From: Ochotona curzoniae
Lineage: Eukaryota; Chordata; Mammalia; Lagomorpha; Ochotonidae
Direction of reading: 5' to 3'
Assembly: GCF_017591425.1 (NCBI RefSeq)
Contig: NW_024465886.1
Location: 962,501 to 1,026,500 of the forward strand
DNA: 64,000 bases
Part shown: one piece after another, positions 47,896 to 62,244 of the stretch
Layout: each line of letters starts with the position of its first letter
Position numbering within the stretch: the first letter of the stretch is position 1
Made by a program: the position numbers and the translations under genes
Notes under the pieces: generated by a model
Told to the model about the DNA's origin: nothing
Databases searched by the model: none
What the model saw: only the letters and a program-made list of their open reading frames with translations

Positions 47896-47918
47896 GCACA
47901 CACACACACACACACACG
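47896..47918 (+). repeat. (CA)n microsatellite
   Basis: About 11 CA units preceded by a cgcacatgcgcgtg stretch. Confidence 0.9.
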
Positions 47919-48721
47919 GTAATGACAGCAAAAAGGCCTCCAAACATTGCCACATGTTCCATGGGGGCAAAACCACCCTATGTTAACAACCATTGCATTA
48001 GATGATTACATAATCAGATGGGACGTTCTCGGATTGCTACCTTGTCTACATCAACAAATAAAATCTGACAAGACCCATACAAACAAAATCCACTACTTTT
48101 AAAAGTGTTGGTGACATTGAAATTCTTGGTGTTACTGAAGCCACTCTACTTCAGCAAGGTGATTTTAAGATCCGCACCGATCCTTTTCACAAGACAAGAT
48201 TATCCCAGCCTTGGCTGGGATGAACTCTTACTCAGGACAGCAGAGAGATGTGCTGTATTTTCTCTGCCTTCTGACTGATGAATGGCTTCATCCATCTATC
48301 AAAAATAAGTAGACAATGATTATACAGGGGGATTTTCCCACTCTTTCATGGGGATTTTCAGATATTTTTTTCAATAAGAGCCACAGATCGAGAAGTGAAA
48401 TGAAATATGCCTGTAGAAATTATCACTTGGCCAAGTAGGCTACCACATTGGGAGCGTGTGCACAGATGTGTTTATCGACAGTCCCTTAGGCCTTTTGAGT
48501 CCTCATTCAGTACTGAGGAGTGAGGGAAGTCACCAGGCCCTGTGGCCTAAGGGCAGGCAGCTGGACAGAGTTCTGGGCACACGGTGCTCAGAAGGCTCTT
48601 TTAAAAGTGGTCCTGAGTCCTTGCAATGCTTAAGCAACCAGTGCATTTGTGCTTCCCAGTATGCAGAACCTGTTTCTGTGGTCCAGGGCACCTGCGGGTC
48701 CGGGGTCACCTAAACCAAGCC

Positions 48722-49072
48722 CTGCCCCCTTGCCATCGCAGCCCACTTCCCAGTGGGATTCTGCCCCCTTGCCATCACAGCCCACTTCCTGGTGGGATCC
48801 TGCCCCCTTGCCATCACAGCCCACTTCCTGGTGGGATTCTGCCCCCTTGCCATCGCAGCCCACTTCCCGGTGGGATCCTGCCCCCTTGCCATCGCAGCCC
48901 ACTTCCTGGTGGGATTCTGCCCCCTTGCCATCGCAGCCTACTTCCTGGTGGGATTCTGCCCCCTTGCCATCACAGCCCACTTCCTGGTGGGATTCTGCCC
49001 CCTTGCCATCACAGCCCACTTCCTGGTGGGATTCTGCCCCCTTGCCATCACAGCCCACTTCCTGGTGGGATT
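48722..49072 (+). repeat. 39-bp minisatellite, 9 copies
   Basis: Nine contiguous units of 39 bp, each with ctgcccccttgccatc and cagcccacttcc. Variant sites are cgcag/cacag, ccagtg/ctggtg/ccggtg and ggattc/ggatcc (BamHI-type in units 2 and 4). It keeps several frames open on both strands; these are not genes. Confidence 0.95.
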
Positions 49073-49124
49073 TTGCAAGCCTAGTGCTGAGCTCATATGT
49101 ATAATGCAGAGGAGTAAAGCAGCA

Positions 49125-49390
49125 GTCGTACTAGCTGACGTGTTTAAGATGTGCCAGATACTGTATCGTATGTGTCTTAAGTTTAACATCTGCATGTGAA
49201 CAAGTAAACCAAGACTAACCAAGGGACCATGTCAGGACTGAGCCTCACTGAGAATGTACCATGCTGAATATTTTTACATATTATCTCATGTAATTCTTAT
49301 AAAACAGGCATTATTGTTGTTATAATTATTCTCAGTTAAAATATTTTTAAAATAACAAATCACTTGCCCATGGCTTCGTAGCTGTGGTTT
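49125..49390 (+). repeat. MIR-type SINE relic
   Basis: Forward MIR: gatgtgccagatactgtatc, tctcatgtaattcttataaa and cacttgcccatggcttcgta. Confidence 0.6.
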
Positions 49391-51563
49391 TTGTTTATTT
49401 GGCTGGTTGGTTGACTTTTTGTTTGTGCTTTGTTATGGTCAAGAAAGCCTTCATTTTATTTCAGTTTCATTTTTGTAGTGAACTTTACTTTTCTGGTTGG
49501 TTTTTCTTTCCTGTATAGCTGTTTTTATTAACAAGACCAAGATAAAAGCTCAGGAACTCTGACCCCCTAACAGCACATGCTTCAGCGCTTCACCACTGTA
49601 GAATATACTCTGCCCGATAGAACAAACTGAAAGATGCTTACAAGGACAGAGCAGGAGCTTCATACTGAACCAGCTAACACTTAGCTCCGAAAGCAGGTGC
49701 AGCCAGCCCCTCCTCTCACTGCCGATGCTGTGAGCGTTCAGTGCTTGTACGGAAGCTTAGGCTTCTTGGTAGGAGAGAAAGCTGAGTGTTTGGGAAGAAC
49801 TTTTTTCCCTAGGATTGCTCTGATCCTGAGAACAGGCACCACAATCAATGTGTATGAAAACAGTTCTGAGAAATTCAATGAGAACAGTTTGCATTTGCTG
49901 GCTGCGATGTCTGGGTCATTCTAGCTCTCACATCTTCCCGTGCACACCTTCCTTTTCCCACTTACCTTTTCATCAATTCCAGTAAACATAACATGACGGG
50001 TCCATATGTGCTTTTTCGCTTTCAGGATTCTTAGTAAATAGATGATAAAGAATTTTACAAAATGGAGAAGGAGAGAGAAAGTATAAAAAGAGATTCGTGT
50101 TTCCTAAAAATAAATAAAGCTTTTGCAACACAGTCTGCTTGCTCGCTTCACAGAACTCCGAGACCACTGTCCTGCTGAGGGAATAACTAGTATGTTTCTT
50201 CATGAATAATGAAAATACAGGAGTGAATGCCAAATTCTGAGAGATTCCTTCTGATTTCAAAGCCCATGTAATACTTGTGAGATGGATTTTAGAGTTGGTT
50301 TGAAAATTGCTCAACTGACATAAAATATACTGAAACCCCATTGTCCGAAGACATCCAGAAAGACTGCAATTTTGAATTCCAACAAGAACATTTTCAGCCT
50401 AATTTGAAGGTTTCATTATCATTGATAAAGTTGGCATTAACCTTTCTTTGAGTTTGGACCTTTCTTTCGTGAGTATGATATCCGAGAAAGGGGTGGTCTT
50501 GATGGCAGAGAAAGGGCACCACTGTCCAACTCACTTGTGCAGACAAGGGATGTACTGACCTGCGGACGGACGTAAGAAACAGATCAGGAGCCAACAGACA
50601 CTCCACGGTTGTCTCTCTCTACTTTGTGCCATTCACTCTCATCGCTTTTACCATGGGGCACTCAACCTCAGACATTCTGAATTCATGGCACTACACAGAG
50701 TGAGAGAAAGGGAACTGCTTTCTCTTCCAGCTTCCACTAAACAAAGACCAAAAAAGGATTCTGGTTGTCGTGTCACACACATCACCAACCTACTTCCTGT
50801 CGCTAATACCAATGAATGAGTTTCCATGATTAACCTAGCCTGGCCACAAAGGTAGGAACTATTTCTGAGAGAAGGGGGTGGAGAGTCCTGTCCAGGCAAG
50901 ATCAATAGTTTTGCATCCTCATCTGTTTAGTTGATATGTGGGAAATAATTTCCAAATCACACACACACACAATGTAAATAAACAAGAAGGGAACAAAGAG
51001 AAACAAAACAGAGCAGAGTATTAGAATGGAGTTGGAAAGATTTTATAAACATATCCAGATGAAATCTGTCAGTTCAGTAACAGGCACAGGCATGAGTCAT
51101 TAGGCTACAATGTCCTGATGTCTTAGAAAAATGGTCTCCATAATGAATTGCTCTGTTGCAGAGAAGTAGGCACAGCAAGAGTGGCTCTCTGAGACTGGTT
51201 TGTGGTAGAATACCCAGCAACGGGGATCAAGTCACGAGAATAACAGAGTAGGATGCGTATTTGGTTTGTCCTCGCCATGTTTACAAGCGATTATTTCTTT
51301 GACCTTTGCAACTTGTAAACCTTTTAGAACTTAGGAAAATCACAGCATTGCACTCATTCTTGAAATAGCTCAACTGTCCCATTCCAACTTGGCTAAGAAG
51401 ACAGAGGATGAAAGAGAACATGTGCCCCTCAGCCTGGATTCACTTCGAGAGCCCAATTTTTGTGTGACGAGACTCCCTCGTCTAGATTTGACAAGATCTT
51501 GGAGATAGCCATGAAAAATGAAGTAGACTCACTCTGCATTCGTTTTTTAAAAGCGAGTTTTGA

Positions 51564-52025
<462 letters not shown>

Positions 52026-55000
52026 TAGAGGACCAATTCCTAATTTGCAATCTTGGCGGGCAAAAAAAAGTACAGAAAACAAAACAAAATATTTTAGCCA
52101 AATAGTCTATGATTTTTGCTTCAGGTATGTCCTTTCTCTGAAACAAATCAATGTCTAGTATACCAAATTTAATTCACAAATGGACCATGAAAATATCCTA
52201 AATTGCTTTGTGATCCGAAGTCCTCAGGTTTTTACTATGAGGAATGAATTATGTCATTCCTTCCCCCCCCCCCGCCCCGACCCCCCATCCTAGAACCAGC
52301 CCCTAGCCCTTAACCTTCAGAAAATGCATTCCTAGAATCTGGCTTCAAACCAAATAAACAATTCTCGGTTTCCCCACCAGACTTCAAGAATAACGACAAA
52401 CATCTGTATGGTGTTTTCCTGGAGACTACTCGCTGACTCTTTCCCACTGTCTCAAAGTATGTGTCAGGGAGACGCACAGGAAGCCAGTGTTAATTGGCTG
52501 CAAGTATGGAAAGTGCCTTAGGTCGTAGACTGAGTTACTTGTTTGAAGCCGGGGTGGGGACATGAAGTGGTTCAGTGTGAGAAGTGAGTGCCAGTGGGCC
52601 CCCACTGGTTCAGGCCCTAATAGATGCTGCTTTCTTTTGTAATAAATATTCCTCTGGCATGGAGTCTGAAGATAGCTGTAGCCCAGAAGTCCGTTCCAGG
52701 ATGTTATTGGGCGAGACATCAGGCCACATCAGGCTTCGGGAATGGCTTGGGAAACATCTTCCCCTGTGGAGGAGTGCAGTGCCTGCAGCAACTCCTTCTC
52801 CCTTGTCCTGAGGGCTTTCTCTCTGGAAATAACACTCCTCCAACATTGTTGAGTTCACATTCTTTTCTGACACTTCTTGCTGTCAGGCCACCAGCTGAGC
52901 CCTGGCCTGTAGTCATGGATTAAGGTTGCATAATTAGGTGGCTCAGCTTATTAAGAGCAGAGGCAGAGGCTGGTCCCCACGCTCCATCCCCCCAGCCTAC
53001 CGCAGGTGCCGCTGAGACGAGCAGCACAAGGAACAGAGTCCCCAAGTGTGCGTCCCCCAGGGCCTGGGAGGGATGTGTGGACACTGGCAACCACACACAC
53101 ATGTGCCGTTTCCTGTCCATAAAGGATTTTTAACGAATACCCTTTCCTTCTTAAAATGCGTTATATGACGCAAGACTTTTTGGATCACCTAATTAGAACA
53201 AATATTTCTTACATGACTCTTAGCCAACTCACAGAGAAAAAAATCTTAACTCCGAGTTACAGTGTCTTTGATTGACAATGTGCAGCCTTTGCCAAGGTGA
53301 GTTTTCCTGGGACTGGGAAAAGTCCAGTCAGTCCCCAAAGGCGAGACAGCGCTTACAGAACCCACCTGTCGTCTTTCTCCTCAGAGAAGTACGCTCTTGC
53401 CCCCAAAGAAACTGCATTTTCTATTATTATATTATCTTGCCTTTCCCCTCCCCTTTTATCTCCAAAATAAGATTAAGCCCCAATAGGTATTGTAACAATG
53501 CAACATTTTAGGAAAGGAAAGGAGGGGGAGGTGGAAATACGTTTTGTACTTGGGTTTCTCTCTGTCCCTCTACAAGTGGCCATTTATTGATGTTGTACTG
53601 TGAACTCGGCCTGGTGCAACAAACACTGCCATCTGGCTGAATACGGGGACTACTGGGGCTTACGTGAAGGGCTGATTGTAGTTTAGAACTTGAAACCCCT
53701 TCCCCCTCCCCCCCCCGCCGAGATGGAAGAGTGCTATTCTGTGTGAGTGACCTGTGAAAACGGATTCCCTACCAATTAGTCCTTGATGCTCTATGTGTGT
53801 AAAAACAAATTTCTGCCCTATCCTAATATATTAAAGAAACCAATCTGAAAGAGAGGGACCCTTCCTGATACCCCGCCCCAACCACCTCCCTTCCTTTTAG
53901 ATGTTCTGAAATTGGCTGCATCGGTAGCCATTGTTCTAAGCTAAATCAGCCAGCTTGCTGTCGAGCGCTGGAGCATCTGTCCTTTCTCAAGTGGGTATAG
54001 AAATGAACCCCAAGTCTGCCCTTATCCGTGACCATGGTCATCAAGTGTCCGTGTCCTCTAAAGGACTTGCTGTCCGTGTGGTGGCACTTGGTGGGCCCGG
54101 TGAGGAGTGGATGGCTGCCCTCCCTGGTCGGTCAGAGCTGCCGGGAGACCCAGTTCCCAAGCTCTTTGAGAAAGGTACAACCCCATTGCTGCCCTGTGGT
54201 GTCTTGGCTCTTTTCTGTGCCGTGTCCAGGTTAGTGTGCAAAGCATGTGTTAAGGCTGAGCGGAACCCTAAGCCAGCTGAATGCCTGGCCCTGTGTGGGG
54301 TCTGCCAGGCCCACCCTGTGGGTGTGCCCCGGCGGGCCTCTCCACATGTTGCTCATGTGAATGTGTCTTCTCAGAGCAACTCATTTCTGGCATCATGCAC
54401 GTGTTCCATTTCCAGCTCCTTGGTTTTGACTTTAAAACTGCTGAACCCATTTCATGTCCGGAGAGCCCTGACTCACGGAACTGGGGTGGATGTCTACACA
54501 TCAGGACCCTCCGGGCCCAGGGGCTGCTGTGAGATTTACACCTCAGGGGGGAGGATAGCTTCAGCAGCCTCCTGTCTGGGCGGCAGTATCATCTCACTCC
54601 CGACTTCTTTTATATACCCACCATCTTTATTCCTGCTGTTTGCCCTAAACCAAGAGACTGTCAAAGAGGCCAGAGATGCTAGAGAGAAATTTGTAAGGTT
54701 ACTTTCCAAATGTGCTTACAAAGTAAAAACAGAAGAAAAAACTGGAGCTATTGTAAAGTCACTTGGTGTTTTTCACTTCTCGGCTGTGCTGGACTAGCAC
54801 AGACTGTAGCCCCGCTTTAATCCAAATTATCCATGTGGGCTGGAATACTGGTTGTGATGCTGGGTGCTAAGAACAGTGAAAGAATGGATCTGGAAGCAGA
54901 GAATGAGGGGCTGGCGGGGAGAATGGTGCTCTGCTGTACTCTGGATACTTGGTGTATATCCTGATTTAATTCATTGGGAATTGAACGTACTCTTTTCGGT

Positions 55001-56918
55001 TGGTTTTGTTTTTCTTTGCTTTGCTTTTGTCTTTAAAGGGGCTCAAACTGTCTTAAGGTATCTGTGTTATATTATCTTTTACAGCCCAATTCTAGGAGCA
55101 ACTTAGGTTCAGGTTTGTTAAAACATGGCAACCGTGTGGTGACATCCTTCTGAACGCTCTCAGTAGGGTGAGCCACGTGATGTGGCCTCTGAGAGCTGCT
55201 GGGGTCCCACTAGAGCTGGAGTGGGAAGGGCCACTGTGAGGAGGAGAGGAGCAGAGCAAATTCTGTCAGCATTCATGCCAGGGCCAGCACAAAGCTGCCA
55301 TGAGCCGGACTCTTGCAGCTCAGAGACCTGGCTCTGTGTGTTGGCGTGCAGGTGCCTGGAGATGCACCGTCGCTGGTGCAGAACATGTAGTGCCTCTGGC
55401 TTCCTCTCGGCTTTCAGTGAGACTTCCACTAACTTACAGGCCGTCGTACAGTGCTTGCCATATATTAAGATTCCTAAGGCTGTTTCAGGGCAAGGGAAAA
55501 TGAATCATGCTCTTGAATGCATTAAATAAGGGTCTAAAATTAGCCCTGCTTTCTGACTCTGAGTATTTCACAAGTTTAGATAGTAACGGGAAGCAGAATG
55601 TCCAAAACTTACTTTCTACCATGACAACTGACTAGCTATCTCCACTCACCCTGAATTAAGTATATCATCTACTTAATGCATGGGTCAATTTTTTCTTGCT
55701 AACTAAAAATTTTTTCACCTGAAATTAGTAAGGAATGTAGTGTAGGAGAATTTTTTTGTTTTTGCTTTATTATTTAGTACAGAGTTTTTGTCCTTTTGTG
55801 CATGTGGCCCCTGTGATGTTGACTGCATTGCAAGTGTTGTTTTGGTGTGGAAACAAGCTTGTGGAAGTGCATATAAAACTGAAACATTCCCGGGATTTTT
55901 TTTTTTTGCTTCAAATTAATTATTTTCAGTTCAGGTGTAGAAATTGGGACAGCTCGAGGAACTGGTTCCTAAAATGGGCCTCTTTATGGGAAGCTTAGAA
56001 CAGAAGGAACCTGAAAAGAGAGTGCATTGTTATGCATCTCAACTGCTAGGATCCAGTTTTCAAAACCCAGGACTGTGCATCCATCCGTTTAGTATTCCAG
56101 ACTGACCTTCACTGAGGGATTCAGAGCACACAGGTGCCCAGCAGCGACACATGGGGAGTGCTGCCTGACAGAGGCAACTGCGGAAAAGGAAAGCCTGAGC
56201 CAGTGCCAATATTCAGGAAGGGGGAGTGTTGTTTTGTTGGGTTTTGTTTTTACTAATTTCCAAGGAAGCAAGCCAGTATGAGTCACTACCTCCTTTTCCA
56301 TCTCTGAAAGTCAGCTCACATGAAGGAGAACGTCCACCTGACTTGCTTACTAGTGCAGCCTGAGTGCTGGATTCACAATGAACGCAGCTAGCTGGGACAG
56401 GCCACATGATGATTCCATGTATTTCTGCGATCATCTCATTTCACATGGATCCAAAGATTGGGCTCCATTGTTTTTCCTTCCAGCAATATTTAATTTATTC
56501 CTGTGAGCTGGAAACTGAGGTACACAGGTATACGTGATAAAGGTCTTGTCTTCAAGGAGCTTATAATTCAGAAGAAGCAAACTCATATTGACAACGTGTA
56601 TGTAGACCTGAAGCTTGACAGAGGAGGTTGTGCTTGCTACGTAGGGTGGGAGTTGGGGTGGGTAATGGATGAAGCTTGCAAAGGAAGAGAAGATTGAGTT
56701 GAGCCCCAAAATGTGAGCACATGTTAGACAGATGGGAGCAGGGCATGCGAAGAGAGAACAACGTTCCAAACTGGGACTTAGCATGGGAAGTTGCAGGAGC
56801 AGCAAATACTTGAGTATGGTTGCCTGTAGAGTGAGCGGCTGAGGCAGCAAGTAAGATGGAAAGAGAGGAGTATAGATTGTGGAAGATTTATATTCTATGC
56901 TCAGATCAGATATACAAA

Positions 56919-56990
56919 GGGGCTTCAAAACATGTATAGACTATTTGTATCATGCTGTAGTTCTACTTTCCATGACCTTTTGAGGCTTCC
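56919..56990 (+). mobile_element. Short inverted-repeat element, copy 5 (shortest)
   Basis: ggggcttcaaaacatgtata ... actttccatgaccttttgag; about 72 bp, inserted in an older repeat. Confidence 0.55.
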
Positions 56991-57164
56991 TTGTATGTAT
57001 TCATCACAGCTATCAAGCGAAACTGTGAAAAAGGCGTTGAGGTGGGAGGTGAATGCTAAGAGGTCACTGCTACTGAGGGAGCAACCGAGATGGTGAAGAC
57101 AGCGTCAGAAGGTTACAGAGACCTGAAGGTAGGACTGGGCAGAGGTCACATAGTACAGAGGGTG

Positions 57165-57212
57165 CTAGAGAGCCTTAAAACCGAGGGGCTAGAGAGCCTT
57201 AAAACCGAGGGG
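57165..57212 (+). repeat. 24-bp tandem duplication
   Basis: Two identical 24-bp units beginning ctagagagccttaaaacc, followed by the first bases of a third. Confidence 0.9.
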
Positions 57213-59852
57213 CTAGAGGTTACTCAATCACTGTCTTCTAGCTTAGGACAAAAGGCAGTGTTATTTACTGGGAGAGAATCTGAAAGAAGGAACTATTGGA
57301 GGAAGTGAAATTGGTCCAAGTGGAGTTGAGATTGAGGTTCCTATGGGAACCAGGAAAAACATGAAAACAGCTATTTTGTAGATAGAACTTAGTAGAAAGA
57401 GCCAGAAAGGAAACAGATCTGGGGATCAAGAATGTATCAGTGAAAGCCAGGATGACTGAGCTTTCCAGGCAGTGCAAGCAGAGACAGAAAGGAAGTCCAG
57501 CTCGCAATACTGAGGACAGAGCAGGAAGGCTATAAAATATAAAAGAAAAACACATCCAGGGAAAGTCTAAAAGAAACCATAAATGCAATGGAAATAGTTC
57601 TTATATCCTGGGAGAAATAGTTACAGCAAATAAAAAACAACAGACAATAACAACTAATTATAAATAATTACAAGTCATAGAAATAAGTACAGCAATAATA
57701 ACTAAGAAACCAAGAACGCAATGGAAATAGCTATTATATTTGGCAGGGGAGAGGGAGAGATTTGTTAACATTCAGCCAAGGCCTAATTTCTGAAAATAAA
57801 AAACAAAATAATGCTTTGAGCTGTGGTCGGTTAAACACACTATTCTGAAATCCTGGATGCAGAGGGCTGCTTTTGCATCTGTAGGGGGATGGGCAAACAG
57901 AATGTCAATGAACTAGAGTTTGACAAGACTGATGGTGATGATAGATGACACTGTCTTGGTGACACACCACACACAGCCACCTGCTTGTATAGTTAGGCTG
58001 TGTATTCCTGCAGTCAGGAATCAGCAGCCCAGAGATAGTTTCAGGGAAGACAAATGGTTGGATTCATCCAAGACCGAGGCTTTGTTTTGCACATATTGTA
58101 GAAAGCAAGGGACTAGGGGTTTCTAAGATTATTTCAAGGATTCTTAAAGTTATGCATTTTGATATATAAAGTGGTTGGAAAAGATGGTGAAGGTATAATG
58201 TTGACAAATGCCTGAAGAAGGAAAGATATCTGGATACCTAGACTGAGCAGCAAATACACTGAGACTCAAAGCCCCCAAGAGTTGTGGTGGTGGGATGAGG
58301 TAAGAGAGTGGTAGCTTGACATTTAGGATTAAGAGAGAAATTAAAAAGAAATCTGGGGTAGCTTTACAGTTGGGTTCAAGGTGATAAAGTTGAGGTAGAG
58401 CATCTTCAAGTGAGGTCCTTTGGTATTTGCCAGTACAGACATGGACATTGTCTACCACAACGATAGGAGTGGATGCGGACAAGAAGGCTTTGATCAGCAT
58501 GAGCTGAAACTCTGAGGGGAAATGGCGTTTTGCACCGGAGGGAAACCCCATGATTTAGAAGACATGAATAGTGCCAGTGAGAACAGAGACACTGCCCTTG
58601 GGAACTACAATGGTGGGTGTAGAAGATGTGCAATTTCCACTTGAGAAGCATAAAGGGAGGTGGGATTGTCTACAAAGTAGATTTAATTCAGCCAAGAAAA
58701 CAGCTTAATAGTGTCGTATAAATGGATAAGGGGACTCATGTGAGAAAAGATAGGAATTTATGTCCAATTATAAAGGGGTTTCAGAAAGCTCAGGGAGAAC
58801 AGAGGAAAGGGAAGGAAGCAGGATGAGAAGATGGGGAAAAGCCGTTACTGAGGACATTAGCATAGAGAATAATGGGTGACAGCAGGAGCTTGCATTCCAG
58901 GAATGGAAGATCCGAGGAAGAATATGATGGTAGGATAAATTATTCAGTGTTTGAGTCAGCTAAATACAGGAACCCTAATGGTATAACACACTCAATGAGG
59001 CTAGTGATATGACACCTCCAAAGTCTGAAACTGGAGACTTTGTGCAATGGTAGAGAGTGGCCAGGTGCTGAATAGAATTCTGCCCACAGGACAAGAGAAT
59101 TCTCTATTCCAGAAGATGCTCTCTGCTTGAAATTTAACAGTGGCCTTCAATACGAGGGAAGCACGGCTGAGCTTTTGTAAAAATGCAGTGTTAATATTAC
59201 CTCCACTTTTGCCTAGTCTTATTTAGACTTAGGGCTTGTATAGCTCCACCTTGCACAGAGCACTTTTGGGATGCCCTATGTTTGCACATTGCCAGGCTCA
59301 TGTGTTTTCCATCTCATCATAGATATTCCTATGAAGCTGTAGGTAACCCTGTGAAATGTAAAACGTTGTCAATTGTGATACATTTTAAATTCTCAAAATT
59401 TCTCATAAAAACTATAAATCACTGTCTCGAGATTTGTGATTTGGGGAGATCTGAATTACCTTAGAGTTGTTGAAATGATCACCAATGGCCAACTAACTTA
59501 ACATTGGGGACACAAGAATGAGAAAGTATTTATTCTTCTGTACTTCGATAGGTTAGAGAGTTTCCTTAAATGCTGTTGGAATTTATGCTATTTAACATAT
59601 GCACAGTGATCTAAAAATGAGAGTCTGAACAATTTAAAGAATCCACAACCTATGGCAATACTAAATCCTAAACCAACTGTGAGAAACTCCTGAGACCATA
59701 TCTGTGTGTGTGTCTGCAGAAAAGTAACCTCGGTTACTAGTAATCTAGTTCACTAGGAACATGTTTTGAATAAAATCAATCGCTAAAAAACCATAAGCCT
59801 TCAGATACCAGCTACCAGGGTTCTTCATGCAAACGAAGAGCTAGTTTCTGAG

Positions 59853-60125
59853 GTGGGGATTGATGCGGCAGAGAAGACACCACTTGGAAAGCCTGTATCA
59901 TGGTGGAATGCTTGGGTTCAGGTGCCAGCTCTGCTTCCACTTCTGGTGCCCTGCTACCCTGTACCTGGAGTGCAACAGGTGATGGCTCAGACATTACTAC
60001 GCCACCTGCGCTCAGGGCCTGGCTCCTGACCACGGCAGGCAGAGTCAGTCTGTAGGTGACATCTCTCGCTCTCTCTCTCCCCCTCCCTCTCTCCCTTGCT
60101 TCCTTCCTTTCAGCCTCCCTGACAT
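59853..60125 (+). mobile_element. CSINE, older subfamily
   Basis: gacaccacttggaaagcctg, tgccagctctgcttccactt, gcaacaggtgatggctca and a long CT-rich end at 60060-60110. Confidence 0.65.
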
Positions 60126-60966
60126 TCATCCTTCCTTTTTCCAATCACTCTGCTTTCAAATGGAACAATAACTGTTCAGATGCTCTTAATAACGTGCCTT
60201 CATTTTGGTGCAGTTTGGGGACCCATGTTACTGTTGTTTTGATTAGACATGTTTCCCATCAACTTTTGAAGGACACTCAAGGGTGCGATTCACCACAGAG
60301 GAGAAAAGGGGATTAGCAGGGATTGAAAGGTTGAGACATTTTTGTTGCATGTACTCAACCTCTATGGCATGACTGTGCTGGGACATCAGTTACAGTTCTA
60401 GTCTCTGTCCCTTAGGGAAGACATAAATGCATCGAGCCAGAGAAAACCAGCCCGACCAATCAAAGAATGAATGAGAAGCTGCAGTTTGAGGATGGATCGG
60501 GAAGATAAGCGCTCTTCCCCCTGGGAAGATAAAAGCAAATATCCCAGAAGGATCTGAACTCCCAAAATGAATCTCTGCAAAGAAAGAGAACATAGCACAG
60601 GTGCCCACATCTGAGCTACTTCAGCCAACAGCCTTAGATTAAGCAAAGGAAGCACGACCTATAGAGTGAATAGAGAAGTTGTGGGATTTACTCACACTCC
60701 CTCCTCCACAAGCGATGTCACGGGAGAAATCACAGATTCTCAAAGAGAATTTTAAAATTTTTATTCTTTTAATCACAAAAAGGAGACACCTCCCTCTAAG
60801 ATAAATAAACTGAGTTTTTTGTTTCCCCTAGTGACACAAGTTATGTTTGAAGACGAATCAATAGGACAAGGAAGAAGATTCTGACATTCAGTGGAGAGCC
60901 CATATTGTAGAACTGGCATGGCTCATTCTGGTGACGTAGGAGCCCCTACCATTTGTCCCATCCAAA

Positions 60967-61031
60967 GCAGGCCCGCCCTTGCTTAGCTTCCGAGATCAGA
61001 CAAGATCGGGTGCATTCAGGGCGGTATGGCC
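60967..61031 (-). pseudogene. 5S rRNA pseudogene fragment
   Basis: The reverse complement reads GGCCATACCGCCCTGAATGC, then ACCCGATCTTGTCTGATCTC and GGAAGCTAAGCAAGG. This is about nucleotides 7-71 of 5S rRNA with a few changes. The 3' half with the rest of the internal promoter is missing, so it should be inactive. Confidence 0.9.
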
Positions 61032-61123
61032 ATTTCTAAGGAACACAGTGCCCACTCTGAGGTTAGGCAGATGCCACCAACCCTTCCTATCCTCCTTTTC
61101 TAGGATCTGCAAACATGAGTCTC

Positions 61124-61439
61124 TTTTTTTAGATTTATTTGTTTGATTTGGAAAGTAAAATAGCAGAAAGAGAAGAGAGATTTTGCCATCCACTGCCTCA
61201 CTCCTCAAATGGCCACAACAGCATGGGTTAGGCCATGCTAGAACCAGAAGCCTAAAGCTCCATCCTGATCTCTGGCACCAGAGGCCCAGGTCCATGGGCC
61301 GTGCTCTATTGCTTTCCCAGGAGCATCAACAGGGAGCTGGATCAGCAGCGCAGCATCTGGAACTTGAACCAGGGTTCATATGAGATCTTAGCATCACAGG
61401 TGGCAGCTCAACTGCTACCCCACAACACTGCTCCGTCCC
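61124..61439 (-). mobile_element. CSINE
   Basis: Full-length reverse copy from tttttagatttatttgtttg through catccactgcctcactcctc and gctttcccaggagcatcaac to the head near ctgctccgtccc. Confidence 0.8.
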
Positions 61440-62244
61440 AACTAGCAGTATAAATGTGTGTTAGGACTCCTGTTGCGAACTTACCCAGAAACATGTATTC
61501 TTATTGTAGTCATATTTATTTCTGCTTATTTCTGAGGGCAGACTGAAGTCTTGGGATGGTGCAGGATGGAGTTGTGCTGGCATCTGTCTACAGCAATCAC
61601 TGCTAACCTGTCCAGGCTCCCAGCCTCTACAGCCCTGCTATTCCAGCGGCCTAGAAGGCTCCCACAATCCCAGTCCCTGGGCAGTTTCACTCTGGGTGAC
61701 GCTGCCACCAGTAGCAGAACTTCCAGGAATGCCACACATCCTGAGGCCGTGAGGCAAAGGCAAAGCAACACTTTGCTGTACCTTCATGCATGTGGAGAGA
61801 CTCACATTTCCTTCTCTTCCAGCTTTGTTTCTCTCAGACTTCCTTACAGACTCCCCAAATCCTCCCTTCTAGTTCTCCCTCTACAAGTCCCCCCACCCTG
61901 CGGTCCCTGAGAGATTGCATATTTTAGCCACAGAAGCAGCCCAAGACCTTCAGAGGCTATTCCTGATTTCAGCCTTGTCCACATCCTGTCACTGGGATGG
62001 TGGATACAGAGTCAACCCTTACATGAACAGCAGAAAGGGAAAAAAATCAAATCTGTTGGCTTCAGGCGAGTGCGACTTACTGCATGTATTTGAAAGGGAC
62101 AAGCCTCTGTGAACAAAGTATGACTGGATGTCATCTTAAATGATCTCGCGGTAAGGCTATGAGGACTTCCTAGACTCTCAGAATGATGAGAGTTCTGGTG
62201 AATTCCTACAGAATGTCCCGTCCAGTGGGTTCATTGTCAGGGAG

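Larger units (their letters stand above)
56440..57360 (+). repeat. Decayed ancient interspersed repeat, interrupted
   Basis: Purine-rich sequence (caaggagcttataattcaga, ttactgggagagaatctgaa) in the order of an old mammalian repeat that I recognise but cannot name. The element at 56919 interrupts it. Confidence 0.4.

Noticed and set aside
48626..49199. Repeat proteins on both strands
   Set aside because: They come from a 39-bp tandem repeat whose unit length is a multiple of three.
53955..54797. 280-codon open frame as a gene
   Set aside because: No known family, no splice or promoter context, odd composition, and located in an intron. Kept only as a low-interest observation.
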